Below, piece after piece: positions 1-6,957 of a stretch of 11,126 nucleotides of DNA (position 1 is the stretch's first letter; every line of letters starts with the position of its first letter). The notes beneath the pieces were generated by a model, which saw only the letters and a program-made list of their open reading frames with translations, had not been told where the DNA came from and made no database searches. Both the position numbers and the translations under genes were made by a program. This stretch comes from Devosia sp. (lineage in GTDB: Bacteria; Pseudomonadota; Alphaproteobacteria; Rhizobiales; Devosiaceae), in assembly GCA_028290245.1 (NCBI GenBank), contig JAQGKG010000447.1:1-11126 (forward strand), given 5' to 3'.

Positions 1-866
1 TCGCTGGTCACATAGAGCTGCAGTTCGTTCATCCGCTCCTGGTCGTAGACAATGGTGCCCTTGCTGCCAAAAATCTGTAGCGCAATACGCCCCTTGCGCC
101 CCCACGCAGAACGATTGAGAGCCATCACACCGCTGATGCCCGCGCCCAGTTCAAACAGCACGCTGGCGATGTCAAAGGTCTCCACGGCGCGGCGTGACCC
201 GTCCTTGGTGGGCCGGTCTGCATAAGGCTTGGACAGATGCGAAAATACCCGCGTCGGCCGCCCAAACAGCACCTGCAACAGGCTCAGCGGATGCACACCA
301 AAATCATCGAGCGCACCATAGCCTGAGCTGGCCTCGCTCTTCCAGTAGAACAGCGCCTCGGGGTCGGCCATGAAATCCTCGTCCATCTCAAGGCGAACAT
401 GGTTGACCGTGCCAATGGTCCCATCGGCCAAAATCTGGCCGATCTGCCGGATCAGCGGGTTCTGGATGTAGTTGTAGCCCAGCACCGCCACCCTGCCCGC
501 CGCCCTTGCTGCCGCCGCCATGCGCTCGGCATCCCCCAGTGCCACGGCCATTGGCTTTTCGCACCACACATGCTTGCCCGCCTCAAGCGCAGCAATCGCC
601 ATTTCCGCATGGAAGGCATTAGGCGTCGTCACCGAAACAACCTCCACTGCAGGGTCGGCAATCAGCTCGCGCCAGTCCCCAGTGGATTTCTCGAACCCAA
701 ACTCATCGGCCTTCTTGCGGGCGATTTCCGCATTCACCTCGGCCAAATGCACCAGCACCAGCCTGGGTCCGTCGCCAAACACCGCTTTGACGCCGTTCCA
801 GGCGAGCGCGTGGCACTTCCCCATATAGCCGGTACCGATCAAACCCACGCCAATTGAAGTTTTCAT
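1..866 (-). CDS. Gfo/Idh/MocA family NAD(P)-dependent oxidoreductase, probable inositol-isomer dehydrogenase (3' end cut by window edge)
   Basis: Reading leftward from an ATG at 866, 288 codons are open to the window edge, so the C-terminus is missing. A GGAGGA ribosome-binding site sits just upstream. The N-terminus has a Rossmann fold with GTGYMG at residues 11-16, and the family cofactor/catalytic motif CEKP is at 102-105 (Lys104). A D-x3-H pair (Asp188, His192, in LDDFGVHPL) matches the catalytic Asp/His spacing of inositol dehydrogenases. These features are seen directly and place it firmly in the family. The substrate is inferred: it is transcribed divergently from the inositol regulator, and S. 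meliloti, as I recall, has a comparable dehydrogenase (iolY) near iolR needed for scyllo-inositol use. It is clearly different from the iolG in this window. A dehydrogenase for another polyol or sugar is possible. Confidence 0.85.
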   Translation of the reverse strand, partial: MKTSIGVGLIGTGYMGKCHALAWNGVKAVFGDGPRLVLVHLAEVNAEIARKKADEFGFEKSTGDWRELIADPAVEVVSVTTPNAFHAEMAIAALEAGKHVWCEKPMAVALGDAERMAAAARAAGRVAVLGYNYIQNPLIRQIGQILADGTIGTVNHVRLEMDEDFMADPEALFYWKSEASSGYGALDDFGVHPLSLLQVLFGRPTRVFSHLSKPYADRPTKDGSRRAVETFDIASVLFELGAGISGVMALNRSAWGRKGRIALQIFGSKGTIVYDQERMNELQLYVTS

Positions 867-988
867 TCCGTCCTCCACAGATCCCGAAATGAATAGATCA
901 TCCGTTCTATTTCTGGAATAGGCTTTCTATGGACACTTGATTGCGGCGGGATATTGGGGATTATGGGCGGGAACAGCGAGATTTTGTC
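867..988. promoter_or_regulatory. Divergent control region between the oxidoreductase and the RpiR regulator, with IolR-like half-sites
   Basis: This short gap must hold the promoters of both divergent genes. It contains half-site-like tetramers spaced exactly ten bases apart: TTCT at 905, GGAA at 915 and TTCT at 925. The pair GGAA-N6-TTCT (915-928) differs by one base from the GGAA-N6-TTCC motif reported for S. meliloti IolR. The pattern TTCY-N6-GGAA-N6-TTCY is the same one found upstream of iolC in this window. Autoregulation of the regulator and control of the dehydrogenase are inferred from this. No convincing -35/-10 pair is visible. Confidence 0.5.
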
Positions 989-1831
989 ATGTCGGATACA
1001 GACGTAAAGCAGCCGGTGCCGCAGGATTTCGATGCGCTGCGGTCAGCTATCCTTGAGCGCAAGGGCGAGTTGCCCAAGCGGCTGACGCAGGTGGCGGCCT
1101 ATGCGCTGGATCATCCGGACGAGATCGCCTTTGGCACTGCGGCCAGCATTGCAATTTCGGCAGCGGTCCAGCCTTCGACGCTGGTGCGGTTTGCTCAGCA
1201 TTTTGGCTTCGACGGGTTCTCGGGCCTGCAATTGCTGTTCCGGGCGCGACTGCGCGAACGGACCTCGTCGTATGAGGAGCGCTTACGCACCCTGGAGCAG
1301 GATGGCGCGTCGCTAGCTGAAAGCACCACGATTTTCAACGGTTTCGTGGCGGCGGCGCATCGTTCGATTGATGCAATTGCCGCTGCCGTCGAGCCCGACG
1401 CTTTCGAGCGCGCCGTAACGCTGCTGGCCAAGGCCGACACCATTTATCTGATCGCCAAGCGCCGGTCCTACCCGATCAGCAGCTATATGGCCTATGCCTT
1501 CGGCAAGCTGAAAGTGCGCTGCCAACTTGTCGGCACCTCGGCCGGCATCGACGATGACATGCTGGCCATGGCCACCAGCAAGGACGCGGCTTTTGCCATC
1601 AGCTTCTCGCCCTATGCATCTGAAAGCGCGGCGCAGGCCCGCATGATGGCATCGCGCGGCATTCCCGTGGTGTCGCTCACCGATTCGGCATTCTCGCCGC
1701 TGGCCGAATGCTCCACGGAGTGGTTCGAGGTGGTCGAGGCCGATCACGCCGGTTTCCGCTCCCTGTCCGCCAGCATGGCCTTCGCCATGGCGCTGACCGT
1801 TTCCATCGCCGAAAAACGCCGCCGCGGTTGA
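989..1831 (+). CDS. iolR: RpiR-family transcriptional regulator of inositol catabolism (IolR-like)
   Basis: This 280-residue protein has the RpiR layout: an N-terminal helix-turn-helix (HTH_6) at about residues 15-90, including the recognition-helix-like stretch QPSTLVRFAQHFGFDGF at 61-77, then a SIS sugar-phosphate-binding domain at about 140-270. Its length is typical of the family. I chose the ATG at 989. An in-frame TTG at 941 would add 16 residues with no family-like character and would overlap the operator-like sites; both starts have weak ribosome-binding sites. In S. meliloti the RpiR protein IolR represses iol genes and is released by 2-keto-5-deoxygluconate 6-phosphate, the product of IolC kinase. 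The same role is inferred here from its place beside iolC and the matching operator. No terminator is visible downstream, so some readthrough into iolC is possible. Confidence 0.85.
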   Translation: MSDTDVKQPVPQDFDALRSAILERKGELPKRLTQVAAYALDHPDEIAFGTAASIAISAAVQPSTLVRFAQHFGFDGFSGLQLLFRARLRERTSSYEERLRTLEQDGASLAESTTIFNGFVAAAHRSIDAIAAAVEPDAFERAVTLLAKADTIYLIAKRRSYPISSYMAYAFGKLKVRCQLVGTSAGIDDDMLAMATSKDAAFAISFSPYASESAAQARMMASRGIPVVSLTDSAFSPLAECSTEWFEVVEADHAGFRSLSASMAFAMALTVSIAEKRRRG

Positions 1832-1879
1832 GCCGGAAGATGAACGGATTCTGAACGATATCTGAATGCAGAACCGCAA

Positions 1880-1969
1880 TTCCGTCTATGGAATGAACAT
1901 TCCATATTGACGAACTGTCGGAACCCATGTTTCATATTGGCAACCAGCTTGCTGGGTGACTGCATATTG
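1880..1969. promoter_or_regulatory. Phased IolR-type operator array and promoter region of the iolCDEB operon
   Basis: A perfect GGAA-N6-TTCC site lies at 1890-1903. It sits inside a 20-bp palindrome at 1887-1906, with nine-base arms TATGGAATG/CATTCCATA around AA. Another TTCC begins at 1880, so half-sites start at 1880, 1890 and 1900. A one-mismatch copy, GGAA-N6-TTTC, lies at 1920-1933. CATATTG recurs at 1903, 1933 and 1963, exactly 30 bp apart. A possible -35 element TTGACG (1907-1912) directly abuts the palindrome, and the second site falls where a -10 would lie, though no good -10 is seen. The GGAA-N6-TTCC motif is the one reported for S. meliloti IolR. Repression by the regulator encoded upstream is inferred. 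Confidence 0.75.
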
Positions 1970-1983
1970 GCCAGAGGCCGCTT

Positions 1984-1990
1984 GGGAGGA
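1984..1990 (+). promoter_or_regulatory. Ribosome-binding site fixing the GTG start of iolC
   Basis: GGGAGGA lies five bases before the GTG at 1996 and is the strongest Shine-Dalgarno match in this gap. No in-frame ATG occurs early in the gene, so this site decides the start. Confidence 0.75.
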
Positions 1991-1995
1991 TCGAC

Positions 1996-3933
1996 GTGGC
2001 GAATGTGCACCCCGATCACGGGACGAAAACACTCGACGTCATCACCATCGGCCGCGCTTCCGTCGATCTCTATGGCCAGCAGATCGGTACGCGGCTGGAA
2101 GACATCGGGAGCTTCGCCAAATCGGTCGGCGGCTGCCCCACCAATATCGCCGTCGGCACGGCGCGCCTTGGCCTCAAATCAGCGCTGATCACCCGCGTCG
2201 GCAATGAGCAGATGGGCCGCTTCATCCGCGAACAGCTCGACCGCGAAGGCGTCGAAACCTCCGGCATCGCCACCGACCCGGATCGCCTGACGGCGCTAGT
2301 GCTGCTGTCGGTGGAGGCCGAAGGCGTTTCGCCGATGATCTTCTACCGCACCGACTGCGCCGACATGGCGCTGGACGAAAGCGATGTCGACGAAGCCTTG
2401 ATCGCTTCCGCCCGCGCCGTGGTCGTCACCGGCACGCATTTCTCACGCCCCAACAGCGAAGCCGCGCAAAAAAAGGCTATCCGGTTGGCCAAGGCCAATG
2501 GCGCGCGCGTCGCTTTTGATATCGATTATCGCCCCAACCTATGGGGCCTTGCCGGGCACGAAGCGGGCTTTTCCCGCTATGTCGCGTCCGATGTGGTTTC
2601 GCAAAAATACCAGTCGGTCCTGCCCGACTGTGACCTGATCGTCGGCACCGAGGAAGAGGTGCTCATTGCCTCCGGTGAAGCCGACCTGCTCTCCGCGCTC
2701 AGGACGATCCGAAGCTTGTCCTCCGGCACAATCGTCCTGAAGCGCGGCCCCATGGGGTGCGTGGTCTATGATGGCCCGATCCCCGACAATCTCGAAGACG
2801 GCATTGTAGGCAAGGGTTTTCCCATCGAAGTCTACAATGTGCTGGGCGCCGGCGACGCTTTCATGAGCGGCTGGTTGCGCGGCTGGCTGGCCGATGAGCC
2901 GCACGCCACCAGCGCCACCTGGGCCAATGCCTGCGGCGCCTTTGCCGTATCGCGGCTGATGTGTGCGCCGGAATATCCGAGCTGGTCCGAGCTCCACTAT
3001 TTCCTCGAAAACGGCAGCACCGAGCGCGCCCTGCGCAAGGACGCCGAGCTCAACCACATCCATTGGGCCAGCAATCGACGCCGCGAAATCCCCAGCCTGA
3101 TGGCACTGGCAATCGATCACCGCAGCCAACTCGAAGACCTCGCCAATGGCGATACGAAGCTGCTTGCGCGCATCCCCGCCTTCAAGGCGCTGGCCGTCAA
3201 AGCCGCAAGCCGCGTCGCCAACGGGCGTCCAGGCTTCGGCATGCTGCTCGATGACAAATATGGCCGCGACGCGCTGTTTGCTGCTGGCGCGGAAAAAGAC
3301 TTCTGGATAGGCAAGCCGATCGAGTTGCCCGGCTCCCGTCCGCTACAATTCGAATTCAGCCAGGACCTGGGCTCGCGCCTCGTCGACTGGCCCGTGGATC
3401 ACTGCATCAAGGTACTATGCTTCTATCACCCCGACGACGCCGCCGACCTAAAGGCCGTCCAGATCGAAAAACTGCGCTCGGCCTATGAGGCAGCGCGCAA
3501 GGTGGGACGCGATATCCTGGTCGAAATCATCGCCAGCAAGCATGGCGCGGTGGATGATGATACCGTCAGCCGGGCGCTGACTGAAGTCTATAACGCCGGC
3601 ATCAAGCCCGATTGGTGGAAGCTCGAGCCACAGGCTACTCCGGCTGCATGGATGACGATCGACCAAGTCATCGAAAGCCGCGATCCGTTCTGCCGCGGCG
3701 TAGTGTTGCTTGGGCTGGAGGCCTCACACGACGTGCTGGAAGCCGGCTTCACCGCAGCGCGTAGCTCGCGCACGGTTAAAGGCTTTGCCGTCGGCCGGAC
3801 AATCTTTGCCGAAGCGGCGAAAAGCTGGTTGGCTGGCACCATGACCGATGAGGCGGCAATCAACGACATGGCACGGAAATTTGGCGCATTGGTTGAAGTG
3901 TGGGAACGGCTGGGCGTAAGTCGTGCGGCCTAG
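1996..3933 (+). CDS. iolC: Bifunctional 5-dehydro-2-deoxygluconokinase / DUF2090 aldolase-like protein (IolC-DUF2090 fusion)
   Basis: This 645-residue protein is about twice the length of a stand-alone IolC kinase. Residues about 12-335 form a PfkB-type sugar kinase: the substrate-binding SVGGCPTNIAVGTARLG at 43-59 and the catalytic NVLGAGDAF at 281-289, with Asp287 as the expected base. It phosphorylates 2-deoxy-5-keto-D-gluconate. Residues about 345-640 match DUF2090, a LacD-like TIM-barrel family. Lys542 in DWWKLEP is a plausible Schiff-base lysine by analogy with class I tagatose-bisphosphate aldolases, which is inference. Such fusions are common in proteobacterial iol clusters and are annotated as supplying the IolJ step (cleavage to dihydroxyacetone phosphate and malonate semialdehyde). 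No separate iolJ is seen here. The GTG start has a strong ribosome-binding site. First gene of the catabolic operon. Confidence 0.93.
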   Translation: MANVHPDHGTKTLDVITIGRASVDLYGQQIGTRLEDIGSFAKSVGGCPTNIAVGTARLGLKSALITRVGNEQMGRFIREQLDREGVETSGIATDPDRLTALVLLSVEAEGVSPMIFYRTDCADMALDESDVDEALIASARAVVVTGTHFSRPNSEAAQKKAIRLAKANGARVAFDIDYRPNLWGLAGHEAGFSRYVASDVVSQKYQSVLPDCDLIVGTEEEVLIASGEADLLSALRTIRSLSSGTIVLKRGPMGCVVYDGPIPDNLEDGIVGKGFPIEVYNVLGAGDAFMSGWLRGWLADEPHATSATWANACGAFAVSRLMCAPEYPSWSELHYFLENGSTERALRKDAELNHIHWASNRRREIPSLMALAIDHRSQLEDLANGDTKLLARIPAFKALAVKAASRVANGRPGFGMLLDDKYGRDALFAAGAEKDFWIGKPIELPGSRPLQFEFSQDLGSRLVDWPVDHCIKVLCFYHPDDAADLKAVQIEKLRSAYEAARKVGRDILVEIIASKHGAVDDDTVSRALTEVYNAGIKPDWWKLEPQATPAAWMTIDQVIESRDPFCRGVVLLGLEASHDVLEAGFTAARSSRTVKGFAVGRTIFAEAAKSWLAGTMTDEAAINDMARKFGALVEVWERLGVSRAA

Positions 3934-3968
3934 CTACTGGCAGCATCTATCCGCAACCACCGTGCGGT

Positions 3969-4003
3969 ACCTCCCCCTTGACGGGGGAGGCTAGGTGGGG
4001 GTG
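3969..4003 (+). repeat. REP-like palindromic unit, left copy
   Basis: An eight-base stem CCTCCCCC (3970-3977) and GGGGGAGG (3983-3990) closes a TTGAC loop. It is followed by CTAGG and a G-run tail to 4003. It resembles the C-rich intergenic palindromes scattered through Hyphomicrobiales genomes; I recognise the type but cannot count copies from this window. Its inverted partner lies at 4031-4067. Confidence 0.75.
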
Positions 4004-4030
4004 TCGTTTGGCCCCGGCATCTGGGCTAAA

Positions 4031-4067
4031 CATCCCCCTCCCTGACCCTCCCCGCGAGGGGGAGGGT
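4031..4067 (-). repeat. REP-like palindromic unit, right inverted copy
   Basis: A nine-base stem ACCCTCCCC (4045-4053) pairs with GGGGAGGGT (4059-4067) across a short GCGAG loop, preceded by CATCCCCCTCCCTG. Read on the reverse strand it follows the same plan as the left copy: C-rich stem, short loop, G-rich stem, five to six linking bases, then a G run. The two units therefore form an inverted doublet 27 bases apart. Their hairpins could attenuate transcription or stabilise the flanking mRNA; this is inference. Confidence 0.75.
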
Positions 4068-4109
4068 GACGACTGAAACATTGCCTAAGCAAGAGACTGG
4101 AACACCGCC

Positions 4110-5957
4110 ATGAGCCAACGCACAATCCGCCTGACGATGGCCCAAGCCTTGGCCCGCTTCCTGACCATGCAAAAAACCGTCATCGACGGCGAAACCGTCC
4201 CGATCTTCGGCGGTGTCTTCGCCATCTTTGGCCACGGCAATGTCGCCGGTGTCGGCGAGGCCCTGTACGGCATCAAGGACACCCTCCCCACCTATCGCGC
4301 TCAAAACGAACAGGGCATGGCCAACGCCGCTGTGGCTTTTGCCAAGGCCAGTTTCCGTCGCCGTTTCATGGCCTGCACCAGCTCCATCGGCCCGGGCGCG
4401 CTCAACATGGTGACGGCCGCCGCGCTAGCGCACGTAAACCGCCTGCCCGTGCTGTTGCTGCCCGGCGATGTGTTCGCCAACCGCCTGCCCGATCCCGTCC
4501 TGCAGCAGGCCGAAGATTTCGGCGACGGCACCATCACGGTCAACGACTGCTTCAAGCCGGTCAGCCGCTATTTCGACCGCATCACCCGCCCCGAGCAGAT
4601 CATCCCTGCCCTGCGCCGCGCCATGCAGGTGCTGACCGACCCGGCCGAATGTGGCCCCGTGACGCTGAGCCTGTGCCAGGACGTGCAGGCCGAGGCCTAC
4701 GATTATCCCGAGAGCTTCTTAGACGAAAAGGTCTGGGGCGTTCGCCGCGTCATGCCGGACAGCGACGAATTCGCCACGGCTGCGACGGCGCTGCTGCATG
4801 CCAAAAAGCCGGTGATCATCGCCGGCGGCGGCGTGCTGTATTCGGAAGCCACCAAGTCCCTTCGCACCTTTGCCGAGCGCTACGGCGTGCCGGTGCTCGA
4901 AACCCAGGCGGGCAAGTCCAGCCTGCCGCACGACCATCCGCTCAACATGGGTTCGGTTGGCGTTACCGGCACATCCGCCTCCAACAATCTGGCCGAAGAG
5001 GCCGATGTGGTGCTGGCCATCGGCACGCGACTGCAGGATTTCACCACCGGCTCCTGGGCGCTGTTCAAGAACGACAACCTCAAGATCATTGGTCTTAACG
5101 TGCAGCCTTTCGATGCCCACAAGCATCAGGCGCTGCCGCTGGTAGCCGATGCCAAGGCCGCTCTGGATGCGCTCAATGCTGCGCTGACCGGCTGGCTGGT
5201 CGACAGTGACTGGACCGACAAGGCCAAGGCCGGCAAGGACGAGTGGCTGATCGCGGCCGACCGCGCCACGGCATCGACCAACGCCGAACTGCCGTCCGAT
5301 GCGCAGGTGATCGGCGCCGTACAACGTGCCCGCGAAAATGCCGTTTTGGTCTGCGCCGCCGGCGGCCTGCCGGGCGAATTGCACAAGCTGTGGAAGGCCA
5401 ACGGGCCGGGCAGCTACCACATGGAATATGGCTTCTCGACCATGGGGTACGAGATTGCCGGCGGCCTCGGCGTCAAGCTGGCGCGACCGGACGCCGATGT
5501 CGTCGTCATGGTCGGCGACGGCAGCTACATGATGATGAACTCGGAAATCGCCAGCTCGATCATGCTGGGCGCCAAGCTCACCATCGTGCTGCTCGACAAC
5601 GCCGGCTATGGCTGCATCAACCGGCTGCAGATGGCCACCGGCGGTGCCAACTTCAACAATCTCCTTGCAGACACCCACCACGTCACCCTGCCCGGCATCG
5701 ACTTCGCCGCCCACGCCGCATCGATGGGTGCCATGTCGCGCAAAGTCAGCTCCATCGCCGAACTGGAAACCGCGTTGCAGGAAACCGAGAGCAATGATCG
5801 CACGACGGTCATCGTTATCGACACCGACCCGCTGGTGACCACCGACGAGGGTGGTCATTGGTGGGATGTCGCCGTCCCGGAGGTTAGCGATCGTCCGCAA
5901 GTGAATGCCGCGCGCGAAGCGTATGTGACAGCGCTGAAAGCGCAGCGGGCTGGCTAG
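4110..5957 (+). CDS. iolD: 3D-(3,5/4)-trihydroxycyclohexane-1,2-dione acylhydrolase
   Basis: IolD is a thiamine-diphosphate-dependent enzyme that hydrolyses the C-C bond of trihydroxycyclohexane-1,2-dione, opening the inositol ring to 5-deoxy-D-glucuronate in the cytoplasm. The 615 residues match the family length. The N-terminal pyrimidine-binding domain carries GHGNVAGVG at 41-49 and the expected catalytic Glu67 in YRAQNEQGMANAA. The central domain spans about 215-360. The C-terminal pyrophosphate-binding domain has MVGDGSYMMMNSEIASS at 467-483, with GDG at 469-471 and Asn497 in DNAGYG completing the ThDP/Mg site. All key residues are intact. iolE follows after 34 bases, consistent with one transcript. 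Acetolactate synthase-like enzymes share the fold, but the RLTMAQALARFL start and the operon context make IolD nearly certain. Confidence 0.97.
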   Translation: MSQRTIRLTMAQALARFLTMQKTVIDGETVPIFGGVFAIFGHGNVAGVGEALYGIKDTLPTYRAQNEQGMANAAVAFAKASFRRRFMACTSSIGPGALNMVTAAALAHVNRLPVLLLPGDVFANRLPDPVLQQAEDFGDGTITVNDCFKPVSRYFDRITRPEQIIPALRRAMQVLTDPAECGPVTLSLCQDVQAEAYDYPESFLDEKVWGVRRVMPDSDEFATAATALLHAKKPVIIAGGGVLYSEATKSLRTFAERYGVPVLETQAGKSSLPHDHPLNMGSVGVTGTSASNNLAEEADVVLAIGTRLQDFTTGSWALFKNDNLKIIGLNVQPFDAHKHQALPLVADAKAALDALNAALTGWLVDSDWTDKAKAGKDEWLIAADRATASTNAELPSDAQVIGAVQRARENAVLVCAAGGLPGELHKLWKANGPGSYHMEYGFSTMGYEIAGGLGVKLARPDADVVVMVGDGSYMMMNSEIASSIMLGAKLTIVLLDNAGYGCINRLQMATGGANFNNLLADTHHVTLPGIDFAAHAASMGAMSRKVSSIAELETALQETESNDRTTVIVIDTDPLVTTDEGGHWWDVAVPEVSDRPQVNAAREAYVTALKAQRAG

Positions 5958-5980
5958 GCCTGAATTCAATATTTGATACT

Positions 5981-5984
5981 GGAG
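5981..5984 (+). promoter_or_regulatory. Ribosome-binding site supporting the TTG start of iolE
   Basis: GGAG lies seven bases before the TTG at 5992. The first ATG in frame is at residue 7 and would remove the beta strand that starts IolE proteins, so the TTG start is favoured. Confidence 0.65.
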
Positions 5985-5991
5985 CCTGAAA

Positions 5992-6909
5992 TTGAAAGCC
6001 AAACTCGGCATGTCGCCTATCGCGTGGTGGAACGACGATCTCGTCGAACTCAGCGATGACGTTTCCCTTGAGGAATGCCTGCGCCAGTCGCGTTCGGCGG
6101 GTTTTACCGGCATGGAAAAAGGCCGTCGTTTCCCGGACGATCCGAGCGTCATGCTGCCCATTCTTAAGGCCGCCGACGTCACGCTGTGCGGCGGGTGGTT
6201 TTCCGGCACGCTAGTGGACGAAGACCTCGCGGCCAACAAGGACCGCATCGCGCCGATGATCGAGCTCTTCAAAGCCGTCGACGCACCATGCATCGTCTAT
6301 GGCGAGGTCGGCCGCTCCGTCCAAGGCAAGCGTGAAATCCCGCTAGCGCAAAAGCCGAAGCTCTCCGACGACGAAATGAAGGCTTATGCTCGCAAGGTCA
6401 CCCAGTTTGGCGAATGGTGCTCCGAGCAGGGCATGCCGCTGAGCTATCATCACCACATGGCCGCAGTGGTCGAAACCGAAGCCGAACTGGACGCCTTCAT
6501 GGCCAATTCAGGCGCCGGCATTCCGCTATTGCTCGACGCCGGTCACCTGGCATTCGCGGGTGGCGACGTACTCCGCGCCATCGACAATCACCATGCCCGC
6601 ATCAACCACGTGCACGTCAAGGACGTCCGCCTTGACGTCATCAACAAGCTGAACCGCACCAGGCAATCTTTTCTAGATGCCGTAGCGCTTGGCGCCTTCA
6701 CCGTCCCCGGCGATGGCTCTCTAGACTTCGGCACTATCGTGCAAAAGTTCGCCGACTACGGCTACGAAGGCTGGTTCGTCGTCGAGGCCGAACAGGACCC
6801 CAAGCCCAATCCACCACTCCGAATGGCGCAGGTCGGCCACGCCGAGCTGATGCGCGTGATGACGGCGGCTGGCTACACGGTGGAAACGCAGGGCTTCCCC
6901 AAGGGGTGA
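5992..6909 (+). CDS. iolE: Myo-inosose-2 dehydratase
   Basis: IolE removes water from 2-keto-myo-inositol to give 3D-(3,5/4)-trihydroxycyclohexane-1,2-dione. The 305-residue protein is a xylose-isomerase-like TIM barrel of normal IolE length. It starts with KLGMSPIAWWNDD, the usual N-terminal strand. Likely metal-site and catalytic segments are YHHHMAAVVETEAELD at 152-167, LLLDAGHLAFAGGD at 179-192, HVHVKDVR at 206-213 and the acidic VVEAEQDP at 263-270. Metal dependence (Mn or Co) is family knowledge. The TTG start is chosen for its ribosome-binding site and its alignment to the family. It lies between iolD and the small membrane gene with no terminator on either side. Other sugar-phosphate isomerase-like enzymes share the fold, but the iolD-iolB context settles the call. 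Confidence 0.95.
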   Translation: MKAKLGMSPIAWWNDDLVELSDDVSLEECLRQSRSAGFTGMEKGRRFPDDPSVMLPILKAADVTLCGGWFSGTLVDEDLAANKDRIAPMIELFKAVDAPCIVYGEVGRSVQGKREIPLAQKPKLSDDEMKAYARKVTQFGEWCSEQGMPLSYHHHMAAVVETEAELDAFMANSGAGIPLLLDAGHLAFAGGDVLRAIDNHHARINHVHVKDVRLDVINKLNRTRQSFLDAVALGAFTVPGDGSLDFGTIVQKFADYGYEGWFVVEAEQDPKPNPPLRMAQVGHAELMRVMTAAGYTVETQGFPKG

Positions 6910-6944
6910 GCCTTGCTTACAAGGCCATCCAGACAGTTTTTCGT

Positions 6945-6950
6945 AAAGGA
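6945..6950 (+). promoter_or_regulatory. Ribosome-binding site selecting the TTG start of the small membrane gene
   Basis: AAAGGA lies seven bases before an in-frame TTG at 6958. The upstream TTG at 6913 is only three bases past the iolE stop and has no comparable site, so 6958 is preferred. Confidence 0.55.
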
Positions 6951-6957
6951 TGGCGTT

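Larger units (their letters stand above)
3934..4109. other. Gap between iolC and iolD, no gene
   Basis: These 176 bases separate two genes that otherwise read as one operon. No coding frame with a plausible start and ribosome-binding site is visible. Most of the gap is the inverted pair of C/G-rich palindromes described separately. The iolD ribosome-binding site is weak: only a GGAA-like stretch precedes the ATG at 4110. That start is preferred because the N-terminus (residues 4-42) aligns from its beginning with known IolD proteins. Confidence 0.7.

Noticed and set aside
399..857. A 152-codon open frame on the + strand at the left edge
   Set aside because: It lies antisense to the Gfo/Idh/MocA gene, whose frame carries all the family motifs and a GGAGGA site.
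892..911. Inverted repeat AATAGA/TCTATT in the divergent control region
   Set aside because: Six-base arms with an eight-base spacer in an AT-richer stretch can occur by chance, and the centre does not match the ten-base register of the GGAA/TTCT half-sites.
941..988. TTG start for the RpiR regulator, 16 residues longer
   Set aside because: The extra residues do not look like the family N-terminus, the ribosome-binding site is no better, and the start would lie directly after the operator-like sites. The ATG at 989 gives a normal length.
1832..1879. Possible terminator after the regulator gene
   Set aside because: No GC-rich stem followed by a T tract is present; only short repeats of TCTGAA are seen.
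4719..6293. A 524-codon open frame on the - strand opposite iolD and iolE
   Set aside because: It is antisense to two intact, recognisable genes, is rich in residues typical of GC-rich antisense frames, and resembles no family. The length reflects codon bias of the real genes.
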